A DNA stretch of 64,000 bases from Membranipora membranacea (taxonomy: Eukaryota; Bryozoa; Gymnolaemata; Cheilostomatida; Membraniporidae). Positions 23,287 to 35,957 of this stretch are shown one piece after another. The translations under genes and the position numbers were made by a program. Every line of letters begins with the position of its first letter. The first letter of the stretch is position 1. The notes below the pieces were generated by a model that saw only the letters and a program-made list of their open reading frames with translations, searched no databases and was not told the origin of the DNA. Location of the stretch: contig OU612074.1 of NCBI GenBank assembly GCA_914767715.1, positions 8,635,501 through 8,699,500 of the forward strand. Direction: 5' to 3'.

Positions 23287-24480
23287 ATAGCGTGCACCAG
23301 TTCATGCAAAAGAATCGAGTTCTGTTATTGTTTTGGCTAAGCTATCTCTACGGCCTTTAGACGCAAGGGAAAGAGGCATTATTTGACGGTAAGCAATTCA
23401 CGATTCAAGATCATTGTCAGGAAACTTCGTGTTAACTACCTAGAAAGGATCAATGTAATTATGTAAAAATCTAAAGGTTTTGATGCAAGACAGAATGCTG
23501 ATTCTGCATAGAGTACTCACCACCATAACTTTCAAGCCAATTAAATCCTTGTGGTAATAATGCCATCAACATAGCCTACAATTACTAAATTGAATTGATA
23601 AACCTCAAACACACATCATTCAGGTACGATTTTCCTTGTTTTTCCTGATTTATGTGACCAAACTCTATTAAACTGTGCAATGTATTTTCTTTAGTCAGCA
23701 ATCGAAGTCATCCAATTGTTGTTCTGGAAAGGTTCGCACAGAACCGAAATGGGAACCAACAGCCAAGAAGACTAAGAATCTAAAATCGCCAAATCTCTTG
23801 TTTATACCCTGAAGTCTTATTTCCAAGCTATCAACCAACCCTGTGAAGTGTAATTGCCAGCGATTGCACAGGTACTTTCTATGAAAGAGACTTTTCTAGA
23901 GGGCTTGTGATTAAAGATAAAACCAGAGCCAAACCTGTCTCATAACCAAAAATCAGATAAGATCTCAAGTGCTGTCGAAGTGAAAGCTTCCTCAATACCT
24001 TTTCTTTCCAGTAGTGACAAAAAGAATACCGTTTCTCAGGATACAAAAAAATGTTGATATCAACAACGGGTAGCACTGCATTTGTGTCACCTTTATCTCC
24101 TAAGAGAATCGTGGGTGAGTCTTCTCTGGAGACATCTCTAACATTCAATGAATATGAGTCACCTGATGATCACAATGATGAATAACTTCATTTAGATCAA
24201 ACCTAGGCAAATCAGCCTTTTTAAATATTTTTCATACATTTGTAACTAAATCAACCAAGCCTCATGAATCTTTATCATTTAATCCCACCTAATGTTGTTA
24301 ACTTTTTATGATTTATGATTTATGATACCATGCTTTCATTATCCTACACACTATATAGTATGTAACACCTTACCACTTATATCTTTTTATTCAAGTCATT
24401 TTTTGTATCTATGTTAATGTGTATGAGGTCAACAAGTTATTTTTAATTTGCTTTAATTATAAACTTTTAGAAAACCTCAA

Positions 24481-24511
<31 letters not shown>

Positions 24512-26240
24512 ATTTAACCCGTGTTCACCTCTGGGTGTAAAGATTAAGTCTCTGCTGCCAAACCAATGCCAGATATGTACAACGAGTATAGAGTATGATC
24601 AGTATTGTAATAGAGTTCAGATACACACAGACAGTCGCAGTTCTTAATCTCAGGCAACGCACTGTGAGTACAAGGTTTGAACAGACACAATCTGTGTTGT
24701 GGTAAATTAGTTTGATATGCTGAAATCCTGTAGTGAGGTGTATTGTCACCAACATCCCTAGCACCAAGAGAGGTTCACAACAAAGAATGTTTGTAAGAAA
24801 ATAGGTTTTCTTTTGTACACACACCAGGTATGACCGCTTGAATCTTTTATAAATAGACTACTTCAGAATACCATATCATATTCAGATGAATCGAGCTATT
24901 TTGTTTGGAAGATGCATCCATAAGAGCGCCTTAAAAGACTTAGAACTGGTTTAAATAGAACATCTCAGAGGCAATGAGGCAGATGACGCCATGCCACATC
25001 AAACTTGTAGGATTGTATGTTTGCCCCGAAAAATGACCGGTCTTCATCATCAAGTTGTAAGTTTTAACATAGATTCTTAAATGTAGTAGCAAATCTGAAA
25101 ATATTTTTCTAGTCTCACAGATTAATTAATTGATCACGAAAATTTTCGTTTATCAGATTATGACTTAATTTTGCATGCATAACACATTTTAATAGAGATT
25201 GAGAAGATAAAAATCTTATAAATCTGCGGATCATGGCCATTACAAGTAATATGTACTTGGTGCACTGTGCTACATAAATCGATGCTCTACATTGAGATTC
25301 ATTGTCATGCTCTGAATGGTAAAATATTGGTGGTGAAACTACATTGACAATAAGGCTTTTTTAACCATTTCAGCTACCTTGCAAGTTTGATGTTGATATA
25401 TATACTTTTATTGGCAACCAAAGTCATCTCATTCGAAATGTTTTGCACTCAGTGCCAGAAAAAAATTTTCATACCAATGGCTTCATACCAAAAAAGATCA
25501 TACCAATGGCTTGAATGACCATGTCGAATAGCGTGTACGGCTTTCATTTGTATTTGGTTTAATGTATTTGAAGTATTTTTGACAGGAGTTTTGGATAGTT
25601 TGACTGATAGGCCCAGTTATCATCACTTTTTCTGACATCAATCAGCTGGAAAAAGGTCAGACTCAGATCTTAATCTATTGTACCCTGTTGCGCTGAAGCA
25701 TGCTAGGAAAGGCTGTAAGCGCTCAATACTGCACAACTGGTTCTATATTATTGACACCTACATTATTTTTGTAGCATGCTCATTAGTTCTGGAACAGAAG
25801 GCACACACAGAATCCTCCCTTTCGCCACTGACAAAGTCTGCGATAACTGTAAGCTCACTTTCTTCATCCATGACTGAGGCTAGAGTCGGCATTGGACATA
25901 AAAGGTCAAATTTAAGCCTGAATACATTGCCCGTTCTTTGAAAGGAAAAGTTGGAATAAACATTGGATCCATAGAAAATGACAGTGGAGCTGCTAGGACA
26001 ATATCACTTGAACAAAGAAGACTTGCATTTGTTAAAGGCAGCACTCACAAAGTCACTGACAGTACCAACACCAAAGTTACTGGAGCCAAACCATCATGTC
26101 AATGGAAGTTATGTATGTGCGTTGTACATCAAGTAGGATCAAACCTGCCTTCGCGTATAGCAGGCTTTATCAGTATAATGGAAATGATCCTTAATGCAAG
26201 AATATTAGATAAGATTAAGTATAAAGTGTCAGTATAAAGA
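23287..26240 (+). pseudogene. gene X copy B, heavily decayed
   Basis: Exons align with copy C in the same order. Exon 2 is 23287-23388, where the start ATG has become ACG (23361). Exon 3 starts at 23695 (SNRSHPIVVLER against DNRSQLIVLLER) and is interrupted by stops and by a retroposon at about 24195-24512, resuming at 24517-24665. The core exon is about 24832-25030 with several indels. The next exon, about 25790-26100, carries EQKAHTESSLSPLTKSA, then a TGA where copy C has an arginine codon. A final exon was not found. This is clearly non-functional. Confidence 0.75.
24195..24512 (+). mobile_element. retroposon (LINE 3'-end) insertion in gene X copy B
   Basis: A 318-bp insert splits the conserved DDLLHIDLCSPLG coding stretch of copy B. 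It ends in (AATA)n at 24478-24511, preceded by GAAAACCTC, typical of the 3' end of jockey-like LINEs. There is no ORF. Confidence 0.65.
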
Positions 26241-27202
26241 ATCTTAGTTGGGTTAGATTAAAGGAATATGAGGCAAAAAATTACTAACAATGACAGGATA
26301 ATAGCTTGCAATTTAACCTGGTCTTTTTTTGTTTATTTATTACAACTGTTAAAATACCGGCAATTAGAAGAGGCTAATGCAACTTGTAAGGATATTATAC
26401 CTCAGATGCTCTCATGTTGATTGATGGGAAAGTTAATGCTTAAAATAAAATTTTCCCACGCATTAAAGAAATAAACCACAAGCTTGATATTTTACAGATT
26501 TTATATGATTTGTTGCATGGTGTTGCTGAAAAATTCTGATGATATGCGATATAATTTCACATTTCACATAATTATGGTACCTACAGCTGTAAATATCATA
26601 AAAAGTAATTAGTTGACGGATTTACATTTATCAGTTAATCTGATTTTTTTCTTGCCGTTGCAAGTTAGAAAAATCATGACCAGTACAATTGATAAGCAGT
26701 AACGAATTGCATGTAGTAGGCTTCTAGAGTAGCCATCCATGAATGAGCCAGTGCAATTTTGTTGGAGTATTTGGCCAAAGCCATTGCTATTTTTCTCATA
26801 AAAAAATATACTAGTAGCCTCTGAAAACAGCAATGTGATGAGTTTTTTTTTTTTCATACTATAGTCTCTGTTGGTGCATCTGACCAAGAGTTTGGATGGA
26901 GAAGAAGAAATCTGCAATCTGATATCTTTAGTCAGCAAAATACTGGTGTTATACCAATGACATGAATCTGTGATCTTAACCCATTTACTCAGAGTTTGGT
27001 AGAAATATTGTTTTGATCAAGATAATGTAGAACTGTTGATTCAATGACATTGATATCCCCACCACATATAGTAAGCAAAAGAAAACTTATATTCAGTTAC
27101 AATTATTTTTCTTATAAAGCAACTGAAAATTTATGATGTGATTACAAAATAGAACAAAGGTATTCTCATTGACATCTCTGTTGCTCGTCTCAGTTTTTTT
27201 AT
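26241..27202. other. no gene recognised
   Basis: AT-rich sequence between copy B and the SINE. Minus-strand ORF 26609-26938 (109 codons, many lysine/leucine residues) has no splice or homology support. Confidence 0.35.
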
Positions 27203-27237
27203 ATAATTTATATATATATATAAATATGTATATATTA

Positions 27238-27515
27238 TCAGGTTAGTCTAGTGGTTAGCGGGTTGGATCATCGATCTGACGACCGGGGTTCGATTCCTGT
27301 GCATGTCCACTGATGTTTCCTTAGAAGCCGTGTTCGGTAGGGTGTTGTTCCAATGAGTACCAGCGCTTCATGGGATGTAGGTTCTCATTAGTCAGGGATG
27401 GCTATGGAGTGCTTGGACCCAGTTACCGGGGCGGTAATGATGTTCACCGCATAGAAGTGACCATTGTTGCTTACATTAAGCGGTATATAAAAAAACTCAT
27501 TATTATTGTTATTAT
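27238..27515 (+). mobile_element. tRNA-derived SINE
   Basis: Starts with an A-box-like TAGTCTAGTGGTTAGCG and a B-box GGGTTCGATTCC at tRNA spacing. A body of about 200 bp and an ATTATT-type simple tail (27495-27517) follow. The tRNA part lacks a closing acceptor stem, so this is a SINE, not a tRNA gene. Confidence 0.7.
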
Positions 27516-28480
27516 TATATAACAATAAAGCTTCCTAGTACATTATTCAAGAGTGATAGATTCATGCTATGACACAGCATTTTTTCAATCATTGAAAATT
27601 AATCATCAAATAATGATGGTTCTTTAAACAGAAGGTCCTGCATAGTCATGAACAGAATTTTTCATTATCAGTATATATCATGGTCGTGCAATCATGTCAC
27701 TTTGCCATTATTCTGGTGAAGCGTGCTTCCTGGAGACAGATAACACGATACAATTTTTAAAACGCTAGTCACATATGAAATGCATTGATTCCTCACATAT
27801 ATATATATATATATATATATATGGAACTATGACTTTACGACATAAAATATTCGGAAATATCATCAACCTCGCCTTGATTACCACCAAGATAAGCTAGAGT
27901 TGAATGCAGTTTTGCTATGTATATAACTGTATGACTCAGATTTTATTCAATCTGATACATTTCAAGGTGTGCATTCCAAAACGTGAGCTTTTGCAGATGA
28001 GTCATTGTTGTAGACCTACGCTCTGAATGAAAGATGTCAATTGTCTTATCGATTACCTAACATTATGACATTATCTGTAAGATGTTATGTCACTTTTATC
28101 TTTGATAAGCAAATAAATTTGATATTATTATCTTGGTAGTGTTTATAGGTCCCAGATTATCGGATGAGTAATTTTAGCGCATTGAGAAATGTATTGTCTA
28201 TGGATGATGGCCAATCTTGAGAATCAGGAATTCATATTTTCCCCTAACTCAGGGTGATTAAGGAATTGAGCCATTCTTATTGTGCTGAAATATCTTAGTA
28301 GCATAATGATTCATAAGACCCAAATTCATAAAAGGTGTATACAAATTAATATAGGTAGATACAGTAAGGGTGTTGATATAACCACATGCAATGATTCATA
28401 TACATTTGTAAGATGCTGTTATAATTTATTGAACTATGCACTTGAGGCTTTTGCGTACTGAAACATCTAATGAACTGCAA
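27516..28480. other. no gene recognised; (AT)n at 27798-27822
   Basis: Upstream flank of gene X copy C with a perfect AT dinucleotide run. Confidence 0.45.
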
Positions 28481-28540
28481 CCAGGCATGAATCAGCTGGT
28501 AACAAAGAAAAGTCTTATTGTTCAATCAGCTACTTAAATA

Positions 28541-28733
28541 TTGACCAATCAGATTCTCCGCTTTTACGGTATTAATGTTTAGACAATCTAATAAGGCTAG
28601 AATAGCTAGTTATAGGTGAACTATCATTCCTTATGAGATAGTGCTAGTAGTTAGGGGTAATCAGTATATCCTCAACTGATAGGACAAAATAAGAAATACT
28701 CCTTAGATCACACACATCGCACCCAGTATCGAG
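28541..28733 (+). promoter_or_regulatory. gene X copy C promoter with CCAAT box and untranslated first exon
   Basis: TTGACCAATCAGA (CCAAT at 28545-28549) lies 184 bases before GAG/GTGAGTG (donor after 28733). The block is similar to the one before copy A across about 200 bp. I infer a short non-coding exon 1 ending at 28733, joined to the exon at 30365 across a 1.6-kb intron. Confidence 0.5.
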
Positions 28734-30364
28734 GTGAGTGAACTTTTTAAGAGCTTAGTCTTAAATTAAGTTTTAATTCTTTGTCCGTATATTAGGCAAA
28801 ACAATTGGCCTACTAGACAGCCAAAGGTAGGGTAACCCAGTTGGTTGGGCCTAAGACGCTCGACTATACCAACGTTGTTTGCGTGAGGGGTAAGTATCGT
28901 AAGGTGATTTGCAATTTGGACCTACAGTTACGGGTTCACTTGCAGGCACGCCTACAATGTAGACCTTATATTATTAGATCAAATAATGGGACAATTTTGG
29001 ATAAGAAAGCTGTATTATCTTCAGCATCAACTTAACAGCAATTTGATGTTGGCATGTTGACCTTTGTGCTCAATAAGAGGGCAATCTTGGGTCATGTCGA
29101 TATCGGTGTCTGGAAAGTTGCTCGTCTGATGAACAATAGTGAATTATGATGCTGACAACAAACTTTCATTGACATGCTTGTCATTGAGAGTAAGATTAAA
29201 GCACACTATTTTCTCTCAGGTTTTTGAAGAACTCAGTCAATATTATTATAATGTTTCTGATCTGTATGCCAGATATAGTTCAATAAAAAGTCACATGATA
29301 ACAATTATTTGAAGATTTTTAACCATTATTTTAGTGCTGTTAGATTTGGTCCCTGTATAAAAATTGCTAGTTAATTTTCTCTGGCCAGTGACATAGGATT
29401 TAACTATTCTAAAGACTTAATAAACCTGTTTTGAGTAGACCATTGTGCTACTTAGAGAGGCCAACTATGTGCCCCTAAGATACACGCATACCTCAAACTA
29501 ATCACAAATTGACCTTAGTTTGACGTCAATAGCAAACCACAAAATGACATCAGATTGATTCAATAGTGATTTATGGCAGTTCAAATGATGAAATTTTTAT
29601 GGGGATATAACAAAAACGAAAGTTGTACTGTCGAGCAGGGCGCACCGTCTTAGGCAGGGAGGTTCATGGTGAAAGTCTTAAAAACGTTTATATATTGTTG
29701 TCTACATATTCACTGTGATAGTTCTGCTCTGCTCTCAGTTCATAAAACAAGGCAGACTAAGTGCCTGCACAATCTAGGTTAACTGAAAATTATTACATAA
29801 TATGTCTGCTAAATGTAAATCCACACAATTATCAAACACGCAAAATCAACATTATTAACTAAAAAGCTCAGGTAACTGAAACAATCTGCAATCAATACAC
29901 AGGGCATTAAGTGAGGTGTTTGATTCAAATTACTGGTCAGCAACAAAAGTTGTTATTCAACTACAACATCACAATTTTCAACTAATTAAATGACAACTAA
30001 TCACCCTCATATACTGTTTATATTGAGCTCAAAGTGGCAAAAGATTGACATCAAATTGGCATCAGACTGACGCAAAATTAACATCAACAATGATCTGTAG
30101 ATGTGTATTCACATGATGAGCTTTCAACCCTGTCGTCAACTTGACAGCGTCTCGAAGATTATTGGCCCAGCTAGTGCCAACAATGAGCCTTGATTAAAAT
30201 CGAGTAATTTGCAAATTTTTCATGGTTACAGCATAATAAAAAATCCACACATGTGTTGAGAGAAAGGTGAATATTGTATAAACAAGAAGTTTTGTTCGGT
30301 TCACCCAGCCCTGACACCCTTAAGACAATCTACTTTACATCTGAGTGTTTCTTTCTTATTATAG
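28734..30364 (+). other. presumed intron 1 of gene X copy C
   Basis: No coding signal. The minor ORF 28841-29035 is not conserved in the other copies. Confidence 0.4.
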
Positions 30365-30433
30365 ACACGGTACTGCGATCGAGTCAGAGCATCGAGTATT
30401 GATTGAGCATACATTGGCTCTACTGGCTTTAAT

Positions 30434-33424
30434 ATGAGAATAAAGCAGTCATTCTCTGATGGTAAGCACGCCAGATAAAATACAAAGAATTTGAGCTATT
30501 CAAGGGCCTATGTTAAATATCATAGGAGTTCAAATAGCCCAAGTTTTTTAACTGTAGCCTACTTTATTCCTGTGAATTTTAAACCTGCAATGAGCATAAT
30601 TTATAAACTACTGGACCCGTAATTATTTTATTGCAAGAGATTACGGATGAGTAATGGAAGCGTCCGGCTGATATTTAGAGCAATCCCATGTTAATCCCTT
30701 TGTTTTCAGTTGACAATCGAAGCCAGCTTATAGTACTACTTGAGAGATCAACAAAGATCGAAAAGAAGAGCAAAGTAAGAAGACTGCCATCTAAAGTCAC
30801 CAAAACTCCTGTCAACACTCTGAAGTCGTATTTCCAAGTCATAAACAGGCCCAGTACAATTAATCTGTCCAAACCTACACCAGAAATTCTTTCAAAAGAC
30901 TCTTTTCTCGAAGGCTTGGGCCTCAAGGTCAAATCAAAGATACACTCTTCACCTAATAGAAAGTCAGTCAAGCGTTTTACCTATGACAAGGTACAACTTG
31001 TATCTAAACCAGTTCCTGTCATAAACTCTGTGAAGGTTGTAGGTTCACCGGTTAAACCATTCCAGTTAACATCAATAACGGGCAGTTCTATGTTATTGTC
31101 ACCTATGGCTGCAAAATGTGCTCTGGAAACATCTCTCACATTGAATAAATCTGAGCCACTGGATGATCCAAATGATGACTTACTTCACATTGACTTGTGT
31201 TCCCCTCTGGGTGTAAAGATGAAGTCTCTGCTGTTGAGCCAGTGCCAGAAATGTACAACGATCAGAGACTATGATCAGCATTGCAATAGATTACAGACAC
31301 GCAAAGATAGTCGCAGTCTTAGATCCCAAACCATTTACTGTAAGTACAACATGTAATAGTGTTAAACCTTTCAGAAGGCCTTGGGCCGTCTAAAATAAGT
31401 TGTACTGAGTATTTTTGGATACAATGCGTTTACTATTATTGGACTGAAAACGTTCATTTCTTGTCACAAAGTATTCGGAACTGGGACCAAGAAAATACTA
31501 CTTGTTTGTTTTTTTTAAGATAATATTCCTCAGTTACTTTATATCTACATGGATTACTCATTACATCTGTTGAATCATGCCCCATTATTGATATAATTAA
31601 GTAAATTCAAATATTTGAAATACCTACCTAATTATAGTCGCTTGGAACCTCTTTTATTAGTGTTTTTCTGTTCATTATAATGTCTGATGACAAATTTGTT
31701 GAGGGTTAAAAACTATTAGTGTCCTATTCAGAAGTAGAACGCAGGGTTTCAAACAAAATAATTTCATGTAAATTCGGCAGAACGCAAATTTGTAATGTTA
31801 CCGAAGCGACATTTTCTAACGTTAATTTTTCCCATCGATTTAATACAACAGGTGACGATCGCTGGAATCTTAATAACATACACTACATGAGACTACCAGA
31901 GCACGTCGAGTTGAAGCGAGCTATTGTGTTTGGGAGACTTGATCGAAAGGAGCGCCTCAAACGACTGAGAACTGGCCTAAATAGACCATCTCGGAGGCTG
32001 ATGAGACAGATGACACCATGTCACGTTAAAGTCATCAGATTGAACATTGACCCAACAGTTGAGCGATCTCCATCGCCAGCTTCTATTAGTGAGTTTTTCT
32101 TTTTTTATTTACCCTGAGACTCTTGACGTTCATATGTGGGATTTGCGATGCAATTTGCTCAATGGCTATATTGTACAACACTAGGTGAATTGAGGTAATG
32201 TTGGTGATTTAATTACCCAACTGATGTAATTGAGTAATTATTAACCTATTTAATAAAGATCTATGAGTATAGCTAATTCAATGCCTGGATATGATAGCCA
32301 CACCCCACTGGTTTCAGATGGCCTATTTATTATGTGGGATATACAGAATTTTGCTTTGTACCTGATATTCTGGTGATGATTTTCACCAGTCTGGTTGCCA
32401 AAAAACCTGTGTCACCTGCATGATTTGTTTTGATTCATACCATCAAACAATAATCCTGTGTCAGCATCACAGCCACGGAGTTCAAAGGATACAAGATATA
32501 TAATAACATTCCGTCTGTCACTACTTCTCATCTCTGGTCACTAATCTATTATTATTGTTTTAGCATACACTTGCATACAAGAACAGAAGACCAGAGAAAA
32601 TTTGTCCCCCTCTCCTCCGGCCAAGTCGATGATTAGTGTGACATCCCTCTCAGCCTCCGTCACTAGTAGTGATCCGAGTTATTGTAGCTGTGAACAAATG
32701 CCAGTATCAAGAGCCAAGAGGAGAACAACAATTGCCTCGATGGGAAATAAATGTTCGCCTCCGACTCCAAAGACGACTGAGGAGACGGCTCCACATAAAG
32801 TCAGTCGACTAATAGACATCGGAGGCAACATCCACGGAATGACTAAAGACGTTACACCAAATAATACTGCAATCAAACCATCATTTCTATTGAAGGTATG
32901 TTAGTATGGATTAGCAGTCTTTTATGAAGATCAATTAAGCTAGGAGCAAGCTTTAATGAATAAAATAAGGCTCCGTTAAGTGTAGAAACCGGAAAATAAC
33001 TTGGGACAAATCATGAGCAGTTTTTATTGATGTGATAATTTATTCCTCGCCCTCGCAGATTGATGGTTAACAATGTTACTACAGCAAAAAAAATTTCTCT
33101 TAGGCAATGATTCATGTAGCCAATCATTTTTCCTGACAGGCTTTCACCGCAGATGAGCCTCGACTTGAATTATGCTCGGAAACTGAAGAGCCACTTATGG
33201 CAGATCTGACCTATGAATCCTCGGACGATGTAGAAAACGGAACCCTAATACCAACGGTCCGCCCAAGTCAGATTTTAGGTGACTGCCGTGCGCCCCAATT
33301 TAGTTTTCCAACTGAAAGTCATCAACTGGGACTAAAAAAGAGAAAGGAAAGCAAGGTTCACCGCCGTACATCTGAAAGATTCGGTCGACTACAAAACAGA
33401 GGAAGACAAGATATACTCATATGA
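30434..33424 (+). CDS. gene X copy C: intact 503-aa protein of unknown function
   Basis: Coding exons: 30434-30461, 30710-31339, 31852-32088, 32564-32895 and 33140-33424. All have GT/AG borders, phases agree at every junction, and the total is 1512 nt. The 5' UTR part of the first of these starts at 30365. I do not recognise the family. Visible: basic, Ser/Pro-rich N-terminal third, with a degenerate PCNA-binding-like VNTLKSYF at residues 44-51; acidic LDDPNDDLLHIDLCSPLG; C-x2-C (QCQKC); then the best conserved part (residues about 220-295), DDRWNLNNIHYMRL followed by an Arg/Lys-rich segment (KERLKRLRTGLN) that could be a nuclear localisation signal. The C-terminus is basic (LKKRKESKVHRR). 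No signal peptide or membrane segment is seen. A nuclear role is inference. It is the only intact copy of three. Confidence 0.75.
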
Positions 33425-34589
33425 ACCAATTATTCAGTAGCATATAATTTGCATATCACGGCATTAGCATAACACTCAAACATAAACGGTAACTATGTTC
33501 GTTGAAATTTGAAGAGTCAATATATATAGATAGATAGATAACGCTAAGACAGATAGAACAGGGTCAAACCATCTATTAGGATTCTGTTCACAGATCATTC
33601 ATAATAATATACTTATTTGGTTATGTTTGCTCTTGCAATCCCGGGCCGCCTTGGGAACTGAAATGGGATCACTGTAATCAGGCCAATCTAATGTAATTTG
33701 AATTGAAATATATTTGGATAATCTAAGAGGTATTCATCATACTATATAGTTTTTTATCGATATTGCATCATGTTTCGCATTTTTTCATGTACCTGATCAT
33801 TTCTGCCTTATAATAAATCCTCATGTATCTGGCTTATGAGGTTAGTGGAGGGTTTCAAAGAGTTGAAATTTGAAATTATTATATATATTGGAGTTTTACC
33901 AGGCATTTTAATTAGTGAAATTGGTTTTCGAGCCAAGTGTAAAACTGGTATGTACCATAGACTGCTTGACAACAGATCTATCCAAAGGGGTGTGGATAGT
34001 CTATGAAGCTTGGTCAAATATTTACAAAGGATTTCTTTGAGTCAGCAATGCTTGATCCTATAATTTCAGTCAGCGTTTCTTTGGGGAGCTGAGGCCATGG
34101 GTTTAATTCCCAATCCCGTTTTTTCTCAATTCTTGGTCTGAGAAAGCCACAAGGATGTCAGCAATGATGTACACCCGAAAATAATCCAGTTATCAGAAAC
34201 AGAAAATACACCATCAATGATTCTATGAACTTAGTCACGAAACACAACTTGCAACTATTGACAAGAACATAAAATCTGAGGGTCACTTCTCCATTGCAGT
34301 TGTTATGGTAATGGGTCATCAACCTTTGTGTCAGCTGCTAAGTACCCAGAGACTCAAAATTACTGGATCACCAGACAGATTGACACCTAGCAATTTCCTT
34401 ACTTCACACAACTTTATACTGCTAGAGGACAGGATGCCTTTCAATAAAACCTGACTAGACCAGACTGAACATTTTGTTTCGTGATTCTGTGTTAGTTCTG
34501 CAATCTAAGTCCATCTCTCTCGCGCGCTACATGTCTACCAACTGGTGGAATTGTGGTGTGGACATCAGAATTTTTCTATATGTAGAAGA
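33425..34589. other. no gene recognised
   Basis: 3' flank of gene X with a short (GATA)n at about 33525-33540. Nothing coding is supported. Confidence 0.4.
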
Positions 34590-35290
34590 AGCAGCAAAGT
34601 AAAGTGTTGCATGACGAAACTTTGTCTCAACATCAGAGAATTTTCATCGTTTCATGTCATGATAACAGTTTCCGGGCAAAAATAGATGGTGATAAAGGAA
34701 AAAAATCTGAAGCCAATAATCACAATGTGCCATTTGATATGACATATGGGGAATTTATGTCTTTTAATCACAGGAAAAATATTATGATAAGGGTAGTTGA
34801 TTACCACTATCCGACACTTCAAGGTGACAATAACATTATTTTGAAATTTACTCCCGGGAGTCGCATTTAGTATAGTGGTATCCTGATTGAATCTGGAAAA
34901 AGTACAGAATAGATAATAGGATCATGATGGTGATTCATGGTGCCCTGTTTTAGGATGTTAATCTGACTGTAAATCATACTTACCCATATTTAATTATCTC
35001 CGAACGTTTATTATCACATGCCAGGTGGAAGCTGGTTTGTGCAGTGCCTGTTGGAGCAGCAATGGCCCTTCAATTAGACAGAGTAGAACCATAAAACATA
35101 CAATAGAATCCAAAATAGGGAGACCAAATCTTAAAGCTATCCCACAATGCACTTTTCTTGAATTCAAATATTCATTCATTTTGTATCTCACTGATTGTTT
35201 AAGATTAAATTCTTCCAACATTAGCCTTTGTGCCAAATGCAACCTAGGGATAATGTTGTCATCAATAGTCATCCTCCAACAACCTGCCCC
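34590..35290 (+). repeat. dispersed repeat R, copy 1
   Basis: Shares long stretches with 35445-35725 (GTGTTGCATGAYGAAACTTT onward) and with 40492-40900 (AGATGGTSATAAAG through GGTATCCTGATTGAAT to CTATCCCACAATGC). In copies 1 and 3 a plus-strand frame is conserved (LCSxCWSSNGxS ... IESxIxRPNLxAIPQC), so it may derive from a mobile element ORF. The family is unknown. Confidence 0.65.
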
Positions 35291-35444
35291 ATCGCATTGA
35301 TTACATTGTGTTAGTCAATATCGCACTGAGATCATTCATACTGCAACCCATCTTACTACTAATACTCAAATTGTTTTCAATGGACGACAACAAAATTTAT
35401 ATTTAATTATCAGGGCACATGTACCCATAGCACATGGTTTAGAC

Positions 35445-35725
35445 ACCAGAATTTATATGTATATCGAAAACGCAGCTAAGAACAGTGTTGCATGATGAAA
35501 CTTTGTCTCGACATCGGGGAATCTTCATCGTTTGATGTCATAATAACAGTTTCCAGACAGAAATACCTGGTCATGAAGAAAAGTATCTGACGCACATGTA
35601 ATCACATTGTGTCATTTTAATTGACGCATGGGGATTTTTTGTTTTTTAATCACAGGAAAATGAGTACATTTCAAAATTTTATTGTCACCTTGAAGTGTCG
35701 GATAGTGGCAATCAACTGCCATATC
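35445..35725. repeat. dispersed repeat R, copy 2, with internal inversion
   Basis: The left part (about 35445-35660) runs in the same direction as copy 1. The right part (about 35663-35705, TTATTGTCACCTTGAAGTGTCGGATAG) is the reverse complement of copy 1 at about 34805-34840. Confidence 0.65.
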
Positions 35726-35957
35726 ATAATATCATAATATTACTGATATTAACAACCTTGTTTGATACAATATCTGAACACCATCCCTAGTTGGTAAGAA
35801 TTCGGTCCGTTAGGCCTATTGCCTTTGTAATCTCCCTTACTCCTGCTTCTGTCTCTGGTAGTATTATGATAGCGATTTTGGTTTGATTCACCTCTATGTC
35901 AATACTTCTGTTCTGATTCATAATGATATCTATCTATCTATCTATCTACATATCTAG

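Noticed and set aside
27238-27310. Candidate tRNA gene
   Set aside because: A and B boxes are present but the acceptor stem does not pair and a long unrelated tail with simple repeat follows; called a SINE.
28820-28890. tRNA-like AACCCAGTTGGTTGGG segment
   Set aside because: No B box at the right distance and no cloverleaf.
30675-30971. 98-codon minus-strand ORF
   Set aside because: Antisense shadow of gene X exon 3.
33525-33540. Short-spaced repeats that might suggest a CRISPR array
   Set aside because: They are GATA-type microsatellites (also at 35928-35946); no spacer structure, and the genome is eukaryotic.
34994-35272. Minus-strand ORF in repeat R
   Set aside because: The plus-strand frame is the one conserved between repeat copies.
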